A DNA stretch of 64,000 nt from Ectothiorhodospiraceae bacterium WFHF3C12 (GCA_013519935.1 JACDUA010000002.1:62001-126000); one strand, 5' to 3'; numbered from the stretch's first letter, positions 49,446-59,016 are shown. Notes: generated by a model not told the origin, from the sequence alone. A program made the numbers and translations.

Positions 49446-51716
49446 ATGTTCCAGGGCATCATGAACTTCATGCGTAACAACAACATGTTGCCGCGCATCT
49501 CCGACACCGAGCGCCAGGCGCTCGAGGCCGGCACGGTCTGGATCGACGGGCAATTCTTCTCGGGCAACCCCGATTTCAAGGAGATGCTCGCCGAGTCCTA
49601 CGACAAGCTCTCGAAGGAAGAACAGGAGTTCCTCGACGGACCGGCCGAAGAGCTCTGCCAGATGATCGATACCTACGAGATCGCCCGCACCCGCAAGGTG
49701 CCGGAGGAGGTGATCGACTTCATCAAGAAGCAGGGCTTCATGGGCCTGCTGATTCCCAGGGAATACGGCGGCAAGGAGTTCTCCACGCTGGCCATCTCCA
49801 CGATCATGGCCAAGGTCAACTCCTATTCCTCGCCGGTGGGCACCTTCGTGGTCATCCCCAACTCGCTGGGCGCCGCGGAGTTGCTCAAGCACTACGGTAC
49901 CGACGAGCAGAAGAACCACTACCTGCCCAAGCTCGCTAGCGGTGAATTCGTACCCTGCTTCGGCCTGACCGAGCCCACCGCCGGCTCCGACGCCGCGTCC
50001 ATCAAGGCCGAAGGCGAGGTCTTCAAGGACGACAACGGCGAGGTGAAGATCCGTCTGAACTTCCGCAAGCGCTACATCACCCTGGCGCCGGTTGCGAACC
50101 TGATTTCCCTGGCCTTCCAGATGCACGATCCGGACAACCTGCTCGGCAAGGGCGAGTATCCCGGCATCACGGTCGCGATGCTGGAGAAGGGCACGCCGGG
50201 GCTGCACAACGGTGACCACCACGTACCGATCGGCGAGGGCTTCTACAACGGCCCCATCGTCGGCGAGGACGTCGTGGCCGCGCCGGAGCAGATTATCGGT
50301 GGTCCGGAGTACGCGGGCCAGGGCTGGCGCATGCTCATGGAGCAGCTCGCCGGCGGCCGCGCCATTTCCCTGCCGGCGGGCGCCATCGGCGGCATGAAGG
50401 CCGCCGCCAAAGTGACCGGGCCGTATTCCATGGTTCGTCACCAGTTCGGCTTCCCCATCGGCATGATGGAGGGCGTGCAGGACAAGGTCGCCCAGATCGC
50501 CGCGCTGAGCTACATGTTCGAGGGCGCGCGCATCTACTCCTGCTCGGCCATCGATCGCGGCGAGCAGCCGCCGGTGATCTCCGCCATCCTCAAGGCGGCC
50601 AGCACCGAGCACGTCCAGAAGATGATGGTCGACGGCATGGACGTGTTCTCCGGCGCCGGCGTCATGCAGGGACCGAACAACATTCTCGGCAGCGGCTACA
50701 CCAGCGCCCCTGTGGGCATTACCGTCGAAGGCGCGAACATCATGACGCGCACGCTGATCATCTTCGGTCAGGGCGCGACCCGTTGCCATCCGTTCGCGCT
50801 GCCGCTGGTCAAGGCGGTGGAGGACGATGACGCCGATGCGTTCAAGCAGAATCTGCTTGGCTGGCTGGGTCACACCGCGAAGAACTGGGGCCGGACCAAG
50901 GTGCGCGGTCTGACCCGCGGCTTCAGCGCGGGCAGCCCGGTCTCCGGTCCGACGGCCACCTATTACCGCCGCCTGGCCTGGGCGTCCTCGCGGTTCGCGT
51001 TGCTGACGGATCTGGCCATGTACCTCATCGGCGGCCAGCTCAAGGTCAAGGGCAATCTGACCGGCCGCTATGCCGATGCCCTGACCTGGCAGGTGCTGGC
51101 GTTCTCCGCCCTGCGCCGGTTCGAGGCCGACGGTCAGCCGAAGGAGGATCTGCCCCTGGTCCAGTTCGCCTGCGAATATGCCCTGGCCCGGGTGCAGGAA
51201 GCCTTCGAAGGCATCCACGCCAACTTCGACGCGCCCATCGTGGGCTGGTGGCTGCGCAAGCCCGCGGCGTTTTTCCTGCGGATCAACCCGCTGTCCACCG
51301 GCGCCGGCGACAAGCTGATCGGCCCGGCGGCGGCGACCATCCAGTCGCTCAACGACCAGTACCACCGTCTCACCGACGGGCTGGCCACGGCGAAGGAGGA
51401 CGCCCCGGGGGCCGGCCGCCTGATGAAGGCCTTCCGCCTGATGGAGGAGGCCAAGCCGGCGGTGGGCAAGATCATGACGGCGCAGAAGAAGCGCGACCTG
51501 CCCAAGGGCAGCGCATGGGAGCTGATCGATGACGCCAGGCAGAAGGGCGTGATCACCGACACGGAGGCCCAGCAGCTGCGTCAGGCAAACCAGGCCGCGC
51601 TGGAGGCCATCGAGGTGGATGTGTTCACCCAGGAGGAGTATTTCTCCAACGCGGCCCAGCCGCTGCCCTCCCATGGCGAGGCGGAGAAGAAAACGGCTGC
51701 GGGCGCGACCATCTAG
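49446..51716 (+). CDS. fadE: Long-chain acyl-CoA dehydrogenase FadE (DUF1974 C-terminus)
   Basis: This 756-residue enzyme performs the first oxidation of fatty-acyl-CoA beta-oxidation. Motifs: FIKKQGFMGLLIPREYGGKEFS, ACFGLTEPTAGSDAAS-like CFGLTEPTAGSDAASIKAE, MLMEQLAGGRAISLPAGAIGGMKAA, RHQFGFPIGMMEGVQDKVAQIAAL and QGPNNILGSGYTSAPVGITVEGANIMTRTLIIFGQGATRCHPF. The C-terminal 280 residues are the DUF1974 domain of FadE proteins. GGGAGG precedes ATG 49446. It is monocistronic, with a strong terminator after it. Confidence 0.95.
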   Translation: MFQGIMNFMRNNNMLPRISDTERQALEAGTVWIDGQFFSGNPDFKEMLAESYDKLSKEEQEFLDGPAEELCQMIDTYEIARTRKVPEEVIDFIKKQGFMGLLIPREYGGKEFSTLAISTIMAKVNSYSSPVGTFVVIPNSLGAAELLKHYGTDEQKNHYLPKLASGEFVPCFGLTEPTAGSDAASIKAEGEVFKDDNGEVKIRLNFRKRYITLAPVANLISLAFQMHDPDNLLGKGEYPGITVAMLEKGTPGLHNGDHHVPIGEGFYNGPIVGEDVVAAPEQIIGGPEYAGQGWRMLMEQLAGGRAISLPAGAIGGMKAAAKVTGPYSMVRHQFGFPIGMMEGVQDKVAQIAALSYMFEGARIYSCSAIDRGEQPPVISAILKAASTEHVQKMMVDGMDVFSGAGVMQGPNNILGSGYTSAPVGITVEGANIMTRTLIIFGQGATRCHPFALPLVKAVEDDDADAFKQNLLGWLGHTAKNWGRTKVRGLTRGFSAGSPVSGPTATYYRRLAWASSRFALLTDLAMYLIGGQLKVKGNLTGRYADALTWQVLAFSALRRFEADGQPKEDLPLVQFACEYALARVQEAFEGIHANFDAPIVGWWLRKPAAFFLRINPLSTGAGDKLIGPAAATIQSLNDQYHRLTDGLATAKEDAPGAGRLMKAFRLMEEAKPAVGKIMTAQKKRDLPKGSAWELIDDARQKGVITDTEAQQLRQANQAALEAIEVDVFTQEEYFSNAAQPLPSHGEAEKKTAAGATI

Positions 51717-51742
51717 GCCCCCGCCGCAGCGATGACTCATCG

Positions 51743-51769
51743 ACGGCCCGCTCTGCGGGCCGTTTTTTG
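51743..51769 (+). terminator. Rho-independent terminator of fadE
   Basis: ACGGCCCGC pairs with GCGGGCCGT around a TCT loop, followed by TTTTTG. It lies 26 bases after the fadE stop. Confidence 0.9.
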
Positions 51770-52081
51770 TCTGAGGTCGTCTTCCGGGGCTTCCCCGGCT
51801 CGACGAGTGCATCCGCGATACAAAAATGACCGGCGTCTCTTTCGGGGATGGTCTCCCGCAGTTTTCATTTCGATGAGGTGGCTGGACGCGGCTCTTTCAC
51901 ATCCCGCTTTAATTTGAGAGTTGATTCACAAAATCAGTGCAGATCAGGTGAGAATCCGGCGGCGGATGAACTAAAGTTGCGCCGCGTTGTGCGGTGCCGC
52001 ATTACTGTCTGTTGACCATCCGTCAGGGAGCACTCGGCTGGACGCCCGCCGCACGCAAAGCACTTGAAGCGGGGGAAACAC
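51770..52081. other. Intergenic region before the chemoreceptor gene
   Basis: This stretch holds no gene. It is AT-richer around 51900-51950 (GCTTTAATTTGAGAGTTGATTCAC), and probably contains the chemoreceptor promoter, but no clear sigma-28 or sigma-70 pair could be set. Confidence 0.4.
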
Positions 52082-53722
52082 ATGCTCCAGTCGTTGAAGC
52101 TCCGGACCCGGCTGGGTCTGATCATTGCCGTCAGTCTGGCCGGTCTGCTGGTACTGGCGACCCTGTCCATCCTGGCCCAGCGGGACAGCCTCTATCAGGC
52201 CCATGAGAAGCGTCTCACCAACCTGGTCGAGGTCGCCGCGGACGTCGTCGAGCACTACTACGGTCTCCAGAAGAGCGGGGCGATGACCCCGCAGCAGGCC
52301 AGGGAATCGGCGGCACGAACCCTGAACGCCCTGCGGTTCGACGGCTCCGACTATTTCTACGTCTTTACCGGGGACACGGTCGGTGTGGTGCATCCGCGCA
52401 ATCCGAAGTTCGTGGGCATGCGCCTCGCCGACAGCGACAACCCGGTGTTGCAGGGACTGGCGAAGGGCATTAAAGGCGTGGTCGCCAACAAGGACAATCC
52501 CGCCGAAGCCCCCAGCCGCATGGAAACCCGGACCGCCGAGGGCGAGACCGTGACACGCATGGTCTTCTCCCACTACTTCGAGCCGTGGGACTGGGTGCTG
52601 GGCAGCAGCATGACCGTGGCCAGCGTGGACGATGTCGTTGCCGCGTCCGTCACCGAGCTGGGGAGCATCGTGGGCATCGTGCTGGTACTGGTCGTTGCCG
52701 CTTCCCTGGTGGTTGCCCGGAGCGTGAACCGCCAGCTCGGCGGCGAGCCGGACGTCGCGGTGTCGTTGATGCGGCGTGTCGCCGAAGGCGATCTCACGGT
52801 CCGCGCCAGGGATGACGGCGAGGCCGGGGATGAGAGCCTGCTGGGCGCGCTGGATGACATGGTCGGCAGGCTGCGGGGCATGGTTTCGGCCGTGGGCCGC
52901 AGTGCCGAGCAGGTGGCCGAAGAGGCGCGCCACCTGGCCCACGACACGGAAGCGGTGGCCCAGTCCGGGCGGAGCTCGTCCGAGTCGACGGCGACCATGG
53001 CCGCGGCCGTGGAAGAGATGACCGTCAACATCGGCCACATCTCGGACAACGCCAAGGCTACCGAGCGCAACTCCTCGGAGTCCGTGGAGTCCGCGGAGTC
53101 CGGCTCCGGCGAGGTCGCCGCGGCGGCGGAAGAGATCCGCAGCGTGGCCGATACCCTTCAGGAGGCGGTGACCTCGGTCAGCTCGCTGCTGCAGCGGGCC
53201 GAGGAGGTCGGATCCATCGCCGGGGTCATCAAGGACATCGCCGCGCAGACCAACCTGCTGGCGCTCAACGCGGCGATCGAGTCGGCGCGCGCCGGCGAGC
53301 AGGGCCGCGGCTTTGCCGTCGTCGCCGGCGAGGTGCGGGATCTCGCCGCGCGCACCGGTGAGGCCACGGACCGGATCGAGACCATGATCCAGGGCATTCA
53401 GGCCGAGGTCCAGGGCACGGTCTCGGTAATCGAGCGCGCCAATCCCCAGGTGCATGCCAGCGTGGAGCGCACCGAGGCCGCCGTGGCCCGGCTCGACGCC
53501 ATCCGCGCCAGTGCGCAGTTCACGCTGGAGCGCATCAGCGACGTGGCCAACGCCACCCGCGAGCAGAGCGTGGCCAGCAACAGCATCGCCGAGCAGGTCT
53601 CGGAGCTCTCCCAGGCCGTCGAGAGCACCAGCGAGTCCATGAAGAGCGCGGCAGGCTCGGTACAGAATCTGCAGCATCAGTCGGCCGCGCTGCAGGAGCT
53701 GGTGGTGCGGTTCCGGTACTGA
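52082..53722 (+). CDS. Methyl-accepting chemotaxis protein with Cache domain
   Basis: This 546-residue transducer has TM1 near 14-34 ([20 protein letters not shown]), a periplasmic single-Cache domain (about 35-185; [30 protein letters not shown]), TM2 near 196-218 ([19 protein letters not shown]), a HAMP region and the signalling domain. The conserved hairpin reads [38 protein letters not shown]. There is no C-terminal CheR-binding pentapeptide. DYFYVFT is typical of sCache_2 ligand pockets for small organic acids, but the ligand is unknown. GGGGGAAA precedes ATG 52082. Confidence 0.95.
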   Translation: MLQSLKLRTRLGLIIAVSLAGLLVLATLSILAQRDSLYQAHEKRLTNLVEVAADVVEHYYGLQKSGAMTPQQARESAARTLNALRFDGSDYFYVFTGDTVGVVHPRNPKFVGMRLADSDNPVLQGLAKGIKGVVANKDNPAEAPSRMETRTAEGETVTRMVFSHYFEPWDWVLGSSMTVASVDDVVAASVTELGSIVGIVLVLVVAASLVVARSVNRQLGGEPDVAVSLMRRVAEGDLTVRARDDGEAGDESLLGALDDMVGRLRGMVSAVGRSAEQVAEEARHLAHDTEAVAQSGRSSSESTATMAAAVEEMTVNIGHISDNAKATERNSSESVESAESGSGEVAAAAEEIRSVADTLQEAVTSVSSLLQRAEEVGSIAGVIKDIAAQTNLLALNAAIESARAGEQGRGFAVVAGEVRDLAARTGEATDRIETMIQGIQAEVQGTVSVIERANPQVHASVERTEAAVARLDAIRASAQFTLERISDVANATREQSVASNSIAEQVSELSQAVESTSESMKSAAGSVQNLQHQSAALQELVVRFRY

Positions 53723-54202
53723 TCAGTAGGGCGTGCCGTCCTTGTGAACGAACCGCCACTGGCCGTCCACCAGCGACGCCTCGATGTCGTCGTCCGGATA
53801 AGTGGCGGCATCCCCCGGCGCGCGGTCGCCGATTTCCAGATACGAGGCGGGCGCATCGGTCTCGTTGACGAGATGATGGGCGTCCCCGCTACCGGCCCTG
53901 AAGCCCGCGCACATGCCCGGGGATAGCTGCGTGGCGCCGGCGTCGGTATACAGCGTCGGGTGGCCCTCCAGGACATAGATGAACTCGTCCTGCCGGGTGT
54001 GCGCGTGGCGCAATGCAGATGTCGCACCCGGAGCCAGCGTGGTGCGATTGACGCCGAAATTCTCGAGCCCGAAGAGCGCACCGAGCGGCTGCTTGGTTCG
54101 CCCGGCCATCCGCGAGGCGAAGGGTTCAGGGTAATTGGACGGCCGGGTGCGGGCGGGTGCCTCGCGGGCGTTTACGGCTACCGGCCGGGACGAATCGGCC
54201 AT
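53723..54202 (-). CDS. Cupin-domain protein
   Basis: This 159-residue protein has a single conserved cupin barrel: ALRHAHTRQDEFIYVLEGHPTLYTD (cupin motif 1 with His/His/Glu) and a degenerate motif 2 near AGSGDAHHLVN. It is convergent with the chemoreceptor gene, sharing its 3' boundary directly (the two stops are adjacent). The substrate is unknown; the family includes dioxygenases and sugar isomerases. Confidence 0.87.
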   Translation of the reverse strand: MADSSRPVAVNAREAPARTRPSNYPEPFASRMAGRTKQPLGALFGLENFGVNRTTLAPGATSALRHAHTRQDEFIYVLEGHPTLYTDAGATQLSPGMCAGFRAGSGDAHHLVNETDAPASYLEIGDRAPGDAATYPDDDIEASLVDGQWRFVHKDGTPY

Positions 54203-54373
54203 TGTAGAGCTCCTCTTTTCGCTTTACCGAAAGGGCGGGTCAAACCCCGAAGCGTACGCGCCGCTGAAGTAGGGGCGGTGCCGCCGTGGATGGGTTCGCT
54301 TTGTACCGGAGTGCCCCGCGGCGCCGTCAACGCCGCCACGGTACGCCAGCTTAAACCACTCCCGTGACTCTCC

Positions 54374-54790
54374 TCATCCGGACAGGTCCAATGCCAGAAG
54401 CACTGCCCAATACGCGCCTATGCCGAGTTGCACCAGTAAGAACAGGAAGCGCACCTGCACGGCCAGGACGCTGGTGGATATCAGATGTATCGAGGACTGG
54501 ACGATGCGGGCGCCCAGAACGACGAATGCCAGCGGCGCGGTGATGCCGGCCGTGCCGGTGACCAGCGCCAGGAGCATGAGGCCGCCGATGAAGGGAAAGC
54601 CCTCGTAACAGTTGGCGTGGGCCCGGGCCAGTCGGTGGGCGAACGGTGACACATCGGAGCCATCGGGCGCGAAGCTGTTGGGCTTCTTCTTGCCAGCGAG
54701 GGCATAGCCAACCCTGAGGCCGCCCAACATCACGTACAGCAGCAAGTACCAGAGAATGAAACCAATCAGGGCGGTCGCCGTTGCCGTCAT
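54374..54790 (-). CDS. MAPEG-family membrane protein
   Basis: This 138-residue protein has four membrane helices (ALIGFILWYLLLYVMLGG, FPFIGGLMLLALVTGTAG, LAFVVLGARIVQSSIHLIS, VQVRFLFLLVQLGIGAYWAVLLAL). The MAPEG pattern HRLARAHANCYEGFPFI and ARIVQSSIHLIS fits glutathione-linked membrane enzymes, though bacterial members are usually uncharacterised. No glutathione gene is beside it except glyoxalase I 5 kb away. Confidence 0.87.
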   Translation of the reverse strand: MTATATALIGFILWYLLLYVMLGGLRVGYALAGKKKPNSFAPDGSDVSPFAHRLARAHANCYEGFPFIGGLMLLALVTGTAGITAPLAFVVLGARIVQSSIHLISTSVLAVQVRFLFLLVQLGIGAYWAVLLALDLSG

Positions 54791-54943
54791 GTTGCGTGTC
54801 TCCCGGTTGCGCTAATCCGTTGTATTTCCCTGGTGCCTTTACACCCGCCCGGTGCGGACGACCAGTGAAGTGCATTCTGGCAGCCCGGGCAACGGGCGGC
54901 ACCGCGGCCGTGCGGCGCCGGCGTCCGCGGCTATTCGATTGGC

Positions 54944-55279
54944 TCAGATGGAGTTGATCACCACGGCCCAGGCGTTGAGCAGGACGATCGCCATGAGGAA
55001 GAGGTTGCCGACCCGGCGGTTGAGGCTAACGATGGCGGTCACGGCGAATACTTGCAGGACCTTTGCGGCGGTCAGCCCGGGCAGCAGGCCCAGGGCCTCC
55101 ATCAGCCAGCGGGCGAGGGCGTTCGCCTCCTTGTGCAGGCCGAGTGCCGATACGAAGCCCACCGTGCTCACGACGTCCAGGATCATGGTGGCGAGCAGCA
55201 ACAGCCACCATGCCGTATAGCGGCGCAGTGAGTAGTCGAGGTTCTCGCGCAGGGGGATTTCTTCGTCGAGTATCTTCAT
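54944..55279 (-). CDS. Small membrane protein (DUF5658-like)
   Basis: This 111-residue protein starts at ATG 55279 (MKILDEEIPLRENLDYSL). Three hydrophobic segments are visible: WWLLLLATMILDVVSTVGFVSAL with the family-like LD-x-x-ST, LLPGLTAAKVLQVFAVTAIVSL, and VGNLFLMAIVLLNAWAVV. The LHKEANALARWLME stretch matches the E-x-N-P/A element of DUF5658. The reading frame continues upstream through the repeat array by chance. Confidence 0.65.
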   Translation of the reverse strand: MKILDEEIPLRENLDYSLRRYTAWWLLLLATMILDVVSTVGFVSALGLHKEANALARWLMEALGLLPGLTAAKVLQVFAVTAIVSLNRRVGNLFLMAIVLLNAWAVVINSI

Positions 55280-55390
55280 CGCGGATGAATATCGCCTCGC
55301 AGGGGCGAGTTTTCCACGGGAGCGCGCCGCAATCCAGCCCGGTAATGGACCTCCCGCAGCCCTTTGACCGGCCCCGGGGATAATCGGGGT

Positions 55391-55920
55391 TGTGGGAGCG
55401 TCGTCTTCGCCGCGATGGGGTCCGGGCCCTGTCGCCGCGGGGACGCGCCTCCCACAGCGCTTCGATGGGCCCCGGGGCATGGTCACGGATGTGGGAGCTA
55501 CGTCCTCGTCGCGAGGGGTTCGGGGCCCTGTCGCCGCGGGGACGCGTCTCCCACAGCGCTTCGATCGGCCCCCGGGCATGGTCACGGATGTGGGAGCGGC
55601 GTCCTCGCCGCGGCGAGGGGGTCCGGGCCCTGTCGCCGCGGGGACGCGCCTCCCACAGCGCCTCGATGGGCCCCGGGGCATGGTCACGGATGTGGGAGCG
55701 GCGTCCTCGTCGCGAGGGGTCCGGGCCCTGTCGCCGCGGGGACGCGCCTCCCACAGCGCCTCGATGGGCCCCGGGGCATGGTCACGGATGTGGGAGCGAC
55801 GTCCTCGTCGCGAGGGGTTCGGGGCCGTGTCGCCGCGGGGACGCGCCTCCCACAGCGCTTCGATGGGCCCCGGGGCATGGTCACGGATGTGGGAGCGGCG
55901 TCCTCGCCGCGATGGGGTTT
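55391..55920. repeat. Tandem array of a ~99-base REP-like unit (array 2)
   Basis: Five full units and a partial sixth begin with TGTGGGAG at 55391, 55490, 55589, 55691, 55789 and 55888 (periods 99, 99, 102, 98, 99). Each unit carries GCGTCCTCGYCGCGA, then CGGGCCCTGTCGCCGCGGGG, ACGCGCCTCCCACAGCG and the private spacer CGATGGGCCCCGGGGCATGG. Arms TGTGGGAG...CTCCCACA are inverted. Unit sequences differ only at scattered positions, so amplification was recent. No gene is encoded; open frames on both strands follow from the period being near a multiple of three and the lack of AT. Confidence 0.9.
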
Positions 55921-55954
55921 CCGTTGGCGGCACGGCCGTGGCCCTTCAAGGAAG

Positions 55955-55976
55955 AAGCCCCGCTCGTGCGGGGCTT
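55955..55976 (-). terminator. Terminator of ahpF
   Basis: AAGCCCCGC pairs with GCGGGGCTT around TCGT. On the reverse strand the hairpin is followed by CTTCCTTG, a T-rich run. It lies 62 bases past the ahpF stop. Confidence 0.8.
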
Positions 55977-56038
55977 TCGGGTCCGGCTGAGCGCGACGCG
56001 CCATGCGGCCCGCGCACCTGCGCAGCGCGTCGCTCCTG

Positions 56039-57631
56039 TCAGGCCGCTTCCTCGTCCTTCGCTTCCTCGTCCACGGAGTGGCGGATGAGGTAATCGAAAG
56101 CGCTCAGGGCGGCCTTGGAGCCTTCGCCCATGGCGATGACGATCTGCTTGTACGGCACCGTGGTGGCGTCGCCGGCAGCGAACACGCCGGGGATGGAGGT
56201 CTCGCCGCGGGCGTCGACCTCGATCTCGCCGAACTTGCTCAGTGCCACCGTGCCCTTGAGCCACTCGGTGTTCGGCAGCAGGCCGATCTGCACGAATACG
56301 CCGGCCAGTTCGACATGGTGCACCTCGCCGGAGGCGCGGTCCTTGTAGCTGATGCCGTTGACCTTGCCGCCGTCGCCGGTGATCTCGGTGGTCTGCGCCG
56401 AGGTGAGGACGGTGACGTTGGACAGGCTGTGCAGCTTTTTCTGCAGCACGTCATCGGCGTTGAGCTCGTCGGCGAACTCCAGCACGGTCACATGGTCGAC
56501 GATGCCCGCGAGGTCGATGGCCGCCTCGACACCGGAGTTCCCGCCACCGATGACCGCCACGTGCTTGCCCTTGAACAGGGGCCCGTCGCAGTGAGGGCAG
56601 TAGGCCACGCCCTTATTGCGATACTCTTCCTCGCCCGGTACGCCCAGCTGCTTCCAGCGCGCGCCGGTGGACAGCACGACGGTCCTGCCCTTGAGCGTCG
56701 CGCCGTTGGCCAGCTCCACCGTGTGGGGGCGACCTTCCTTCTCCGCGGGCACCAGCTTCTCGGCACGCTGCATGTTCATGATGTCCACGCCGTATTCCTT
56801 GACGTGCTGCTCCATGGAGGCGCAGAGCTTGGGTCCCTCGGTGTAGGGCACGGAGATGAAGTTCTCGATGCCCAGGGTATCCTGCACCTGGCCGCCGAAG
56901 CGCTCCGCGGCAATGCCCGTATTGATGCCCTTGCGGGCGGCGTAAATGGCCGCCGCCGCACCGCCCGGGCCGCCACCGACGATGAGCACGTCGAAAACGC
57001 CCTTGGACTTGATCTTCTCCGCCTCGCGGGCCTGCGCGCCGGTATCCAGCTTGGCGACGATTTCCTCAAGGCCCATGCGGCCCTGCCCGAAGGGCTCGCC
57101 GTTGAGGAACACGCTCGGCACGGCCATGACCTCGCGGTTTTCCACCTCGTCCTGGAACAGGGCGCCGTCGATGGCCTCGTGGCGGATGCGCGGGTTGATG
57201 ATGCTCATCAGGTTCAGCGCCTGCACCACGTCCGGGCAGTTCTGGCAGGACAGCGAGAAGAACGTCTCGAAATGGAAGTCCCCGTCCAGGGCCTCGATCT
57301 GCTCGATAACTTCCCGGGACTCCTTCGAGGGATGACCGCCCACCTGCAGCAGCGCCAGGACCAGCGAGGTGAACTCGTGGCCCATGGGGACGCCGGCGAA
57401 GCGCACGGCGATGTCGGTGCCCGCGCGCTGTATGGCGAAGGACGGCTTGCGCACGTCCGCGTCGTCATCGCGCAGCAGGGTGATCCTGTCGGACAGCGCT
57501 TCGATCTCGTGAAGCAGCTCGTCCAGTTCCCGCGACTTGTCGCCGTCGTCGAGGTGCGCGACCAGCTCGACCGGTTGTGTCACGTTCTCCAGATAGGCTT
57601 TCAACTGGTCCTTGAGGTTGGCATCCAACAT
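56039..57631 (-). CDS. ahpF: Alkyl hydroperoxide reductase subunit F
   Basis: This 530-residue flavoprotein passes electrons from NAD(P)H to AhpC. The N-terminal thioredoxin-like part has Cys129-x-x-Cys132 (LSCQNC). The FAD domain begins [20 protein letters not shown] (GGGPGG at 219-224), and the redox pair is Cys345-x-x-Cys348 (YCPHC) followed by [15 protein letters not shown], the NAD(P) motif. The length is that of E. coli AhpF. It is encoded 136 bases after ahpC, past a hairpin. Confidence 0.97.
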   Translation of the reverse strand: MLDANLKDQLKAYLENVTQPVELVAHLDDGDKSRELDELLHEIEALSDRITLLRDDDADVRKPSFAIQRAGTDIAVRFAGVPMGHEFTSLVLALLQVGGHPSKESREVIEQIEALDGDFHFETFFSLSCQNCPDVVQALNLMSIINPRIRHEAIDGALFQDEVENREVMAVPSVFLNGEPFGQGRMGLEEIVAKLDTGAQAREAEKIKSKGVFDVLIVGGGPGGAAAAIYAARKGINTGIAAERFGGQVQDTLGIENFISVPYTEGPKLCASMEQHVKEYGVDIMNMQRAEKLVPAEKEGRPHTVELANGATLKGRTVVLSTGARWKQLGVPGEEEYRNKGVAYCPHCDGPLFKGKHVAVIGGGNSGVEAAIDLAGIVDHVTVLEFADELNADDVLQKKLHSLSNVTVLTSAQTTEITGDGGKVNGISYKDRASGEVHHVELAGVFVQIGLLPNTEWLKGTVALSKFGEIEVDARGETSIPGVFAAGDATTVPYKQIVIAMGEGSKAALSAFDYLIRHSVDEEAKDEEAA

Positions 57632-57722
57632 TGCGACGGCTCCCCGAAGCGGTTGAGTTCAGTTACGCGCGCAGACCGGCCGCGCGCACATTCGCGCCAG
57701 CCCGCGTGGGTATTCGTAAGAG

Positions 57723-57748
57723 AGGGCCCGCCCGATCAGGCGGGCCCT
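57723..57748 (-). terminator. Hairpin between ahpC and ahpF
   Basis: AGGGCCCGCC pairs with GGCGGGCCCT around CGATCA. On the reverse strand it is followed by CTCTTACG, a weak T-run. It probably lowers read-through from ahpC into ahpF. Confidence 0.65.
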
Positions 57749-57767
57749 TGCCGGAAGTCGGCGATTC

Positions 57768-58331
57768 TCAGATCTTGCCGACCAGGTCCAGGGACGGCTC
57801 GAGAGTCTTCTCGCCTTCCTTCCACTTGGCGGGGCAGACCTCGCCCGGGTTGTTCCGCACGTACTGGGCGGCCTTGACCTTGCGCAGCAGATCGCTGGCG
57901 TCGCGGCCGATGCCCTCGGCGGTCACCTCGACGGCCTGGATGACGCCGTCCGGGTCGATCACGAACGTGGCGCGGTCGGCGACACCCTCGCCCTCGCGCA
58001 GGTTCTCGAAGTTGTTCGTGATCGCGTGGGTCGGATCGCCGATCATCGTGTAGTTGATCTTGCCGATGGCCTCGGAGGTGTCATGCCAGGCCTTGTGGGC
58101 GAAATGGGTGTCGGTGGACACGCTGTAGATCTCCACGCCCAGCTGCTGGAACTCCTCGTAATGGTCCGCCAGGTCCTCCAGCTCCGTCGGGCAGACGAAG
58201 GTGAAGTCGGCCGGGTAGAAGAACACCACCGACCACTTGCCCTTCAGGTCCGCGTCGGAGACCTCGAAGAACTTGCCCTGCTTGAAGGCCTGCGCGGTGA
58301 ACGGCTTGATCTCGGTATTGATCAGCGACAT
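57768..58331 (-). CDS. ahpC: Alkyl hydroperoxide reductase subunit C (peroxiredoxin)
   Basis: This 187-residue typical 2-Cys peroxiredoxin has peroxidatic Cys47 ([13 protein letters not shown]) and resolving Cys166 ([11 protein letters not shown]). It reduces organic hydroperoxides and H2O2 and is re-reduced by AhpF, encoded downstream. The length equals E. coli AhpC. A four-part OxyR-like site lies upstream of its promoter. Confidence 0.98.
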   Translation of the reverse strand: MSLINTEIKPFTAQAFKQGKFFEVSDADLKGKWSVVFFYPADFTFVCPTELEDLADHYEEFQQLGVEIYSVSTDTHFAHKAWHDTSEAIGKINYTMIGDPTHAITNNFENLREGEGVADRATFVIDPDGVIQAVEVTAEGIGRDASDLLRKVKAAQYVRNNPGEVCPAKWKEGEKTLEPSLDLVGKI

Positions 58332-58377
58332 TGAGTTAGCTCCCTGTTGATTGACTAGTAGGTCAAAGTTCTCGTGG

Positions 58378-58443
58378 ATAATACGGATTGGCCGTGCATC
58401 AATCCAATCGATAGTTTCTTTTATGTTGATAGGTACGGACTAT
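58378..58443 (-). promoter_or_regulatory. ahpC promoter with OxyR-type binding site
   Basis: The site at 58407-58443 reads ATCG-N7-CTTT-N7-ATAG-N7-CTAT, a 14/16 match with exact spacing to the OxyR tetramer motif ATAG-N7-CTAT-N7-ATAG-N7-CTAT. On the reverse strand a -35 (TTGGAT, 58407-58402) and -10 (TATTAT, 58383-58378), 18 bases apart, begin where the site ends. This is the geometry of OxyR-activated promoters, 47 bases or more upstream of ATG 58331. Confidence 0.85.
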
Positions 58444-58635
58444 GCCTTCCCGGGGCGGCACACGGTCGTGCTCCGCCCGCCGTACCGGGCCCAGTTCGCA
58501 GCCATGCGGGTGGCGGCGCTCGGGATCAAGTCGGGCGGGCGTGGTGCCGCCTGGCCGAACGCCTCCCGGAGGCGGCTCACTGTGCAGGAGCCGCTCGCCT
58601 CGAACGCCAGTCCGTCCCGTTCCGATGCGCCCCGG

Positions 58636-59016
58636 TCAGATTCTGTTATTGGGTCGGAAGATCGCGTAGTTGCCGTTGGCATTGGCCACCAGCCGGTCGC
58701 CGGCGAACAGCTCGGACGCGAGATTGGCTACCGTCTTGCCTTTGTTGACCACCTTCGTCAGACACGTGACCTCGCCGGAACGCACAGGGGCGAAGTAGTT
58801 CATCTTGATTTCGATGGTCGCGCACAGCTCGCCTTCGGAGAGCATCGGGTAAAGTGCGGAACCCATGCACGTGTCGGCCAGGGAGTACAACACCCCACCG
58901 TGGGCAACGTTGTGAGGATTCAACAGGCTTTCGGTAATCGCGACCGAAGACCGGCTCGTCCCGGGCTCCTGTTCCTGGACGTGTATGCCAAGCAGTTCCG
59001 CGAATGGATGTTTCAT
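58636..59016 (-). CDS. PaaI-type hotdog thioesterase
   Basis: This 126-residue hotdog-fold protein has the PaaI core LLNPHNVAHGGVLYSLADTCMGSALYP, with HGG and the Asp of LAD in the usual catalytic area, and ATIEIKMNYFAPVRSGEVTC. Such enzymes hydrolyse aryl- or acyl-CoA. GGAAGAG precedes ATG 59016. No phenylacetate genes are nearby, so the substrate is open. Confidence 0.9.
   Translation of the reverse strand: MKHPFAELLGIHVQEQEPGTSRSSVAITESLLNPHNVAHGGVLYSLADTCMGSALYPMLSEGELCATIEIKMNYFAPVRSGEVTCLTKVVNKGKTVANLASELFAGDRLVANANGNYAIFRPNNRI

Noticed and set aside
51972-52015. Possible sigma-28 flagellar promoter before the chemoreceptor (TAAAGTTG...GCCGCATT)
   Set aside because: The -35-like and -10-like parts are 16 bases apart, where the consensus is about 11, and the -10 match is poor.
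55391-55920. CRISPR array
   Set aside because: Repeats of ~99 bases are contiguous and their internal spacer is the same in every unit; CRISPR spacers are all different and repeats are 24-40 bases.
55016-56088. Several open frames of 80-330 codons through the repeat arrays
   Set aside because: They translate the tandem repeats (arginine- and glycine-rich repeated peptides), have no start signals and occur in all phases because the period is near a multiple of three and stop codons are rare.
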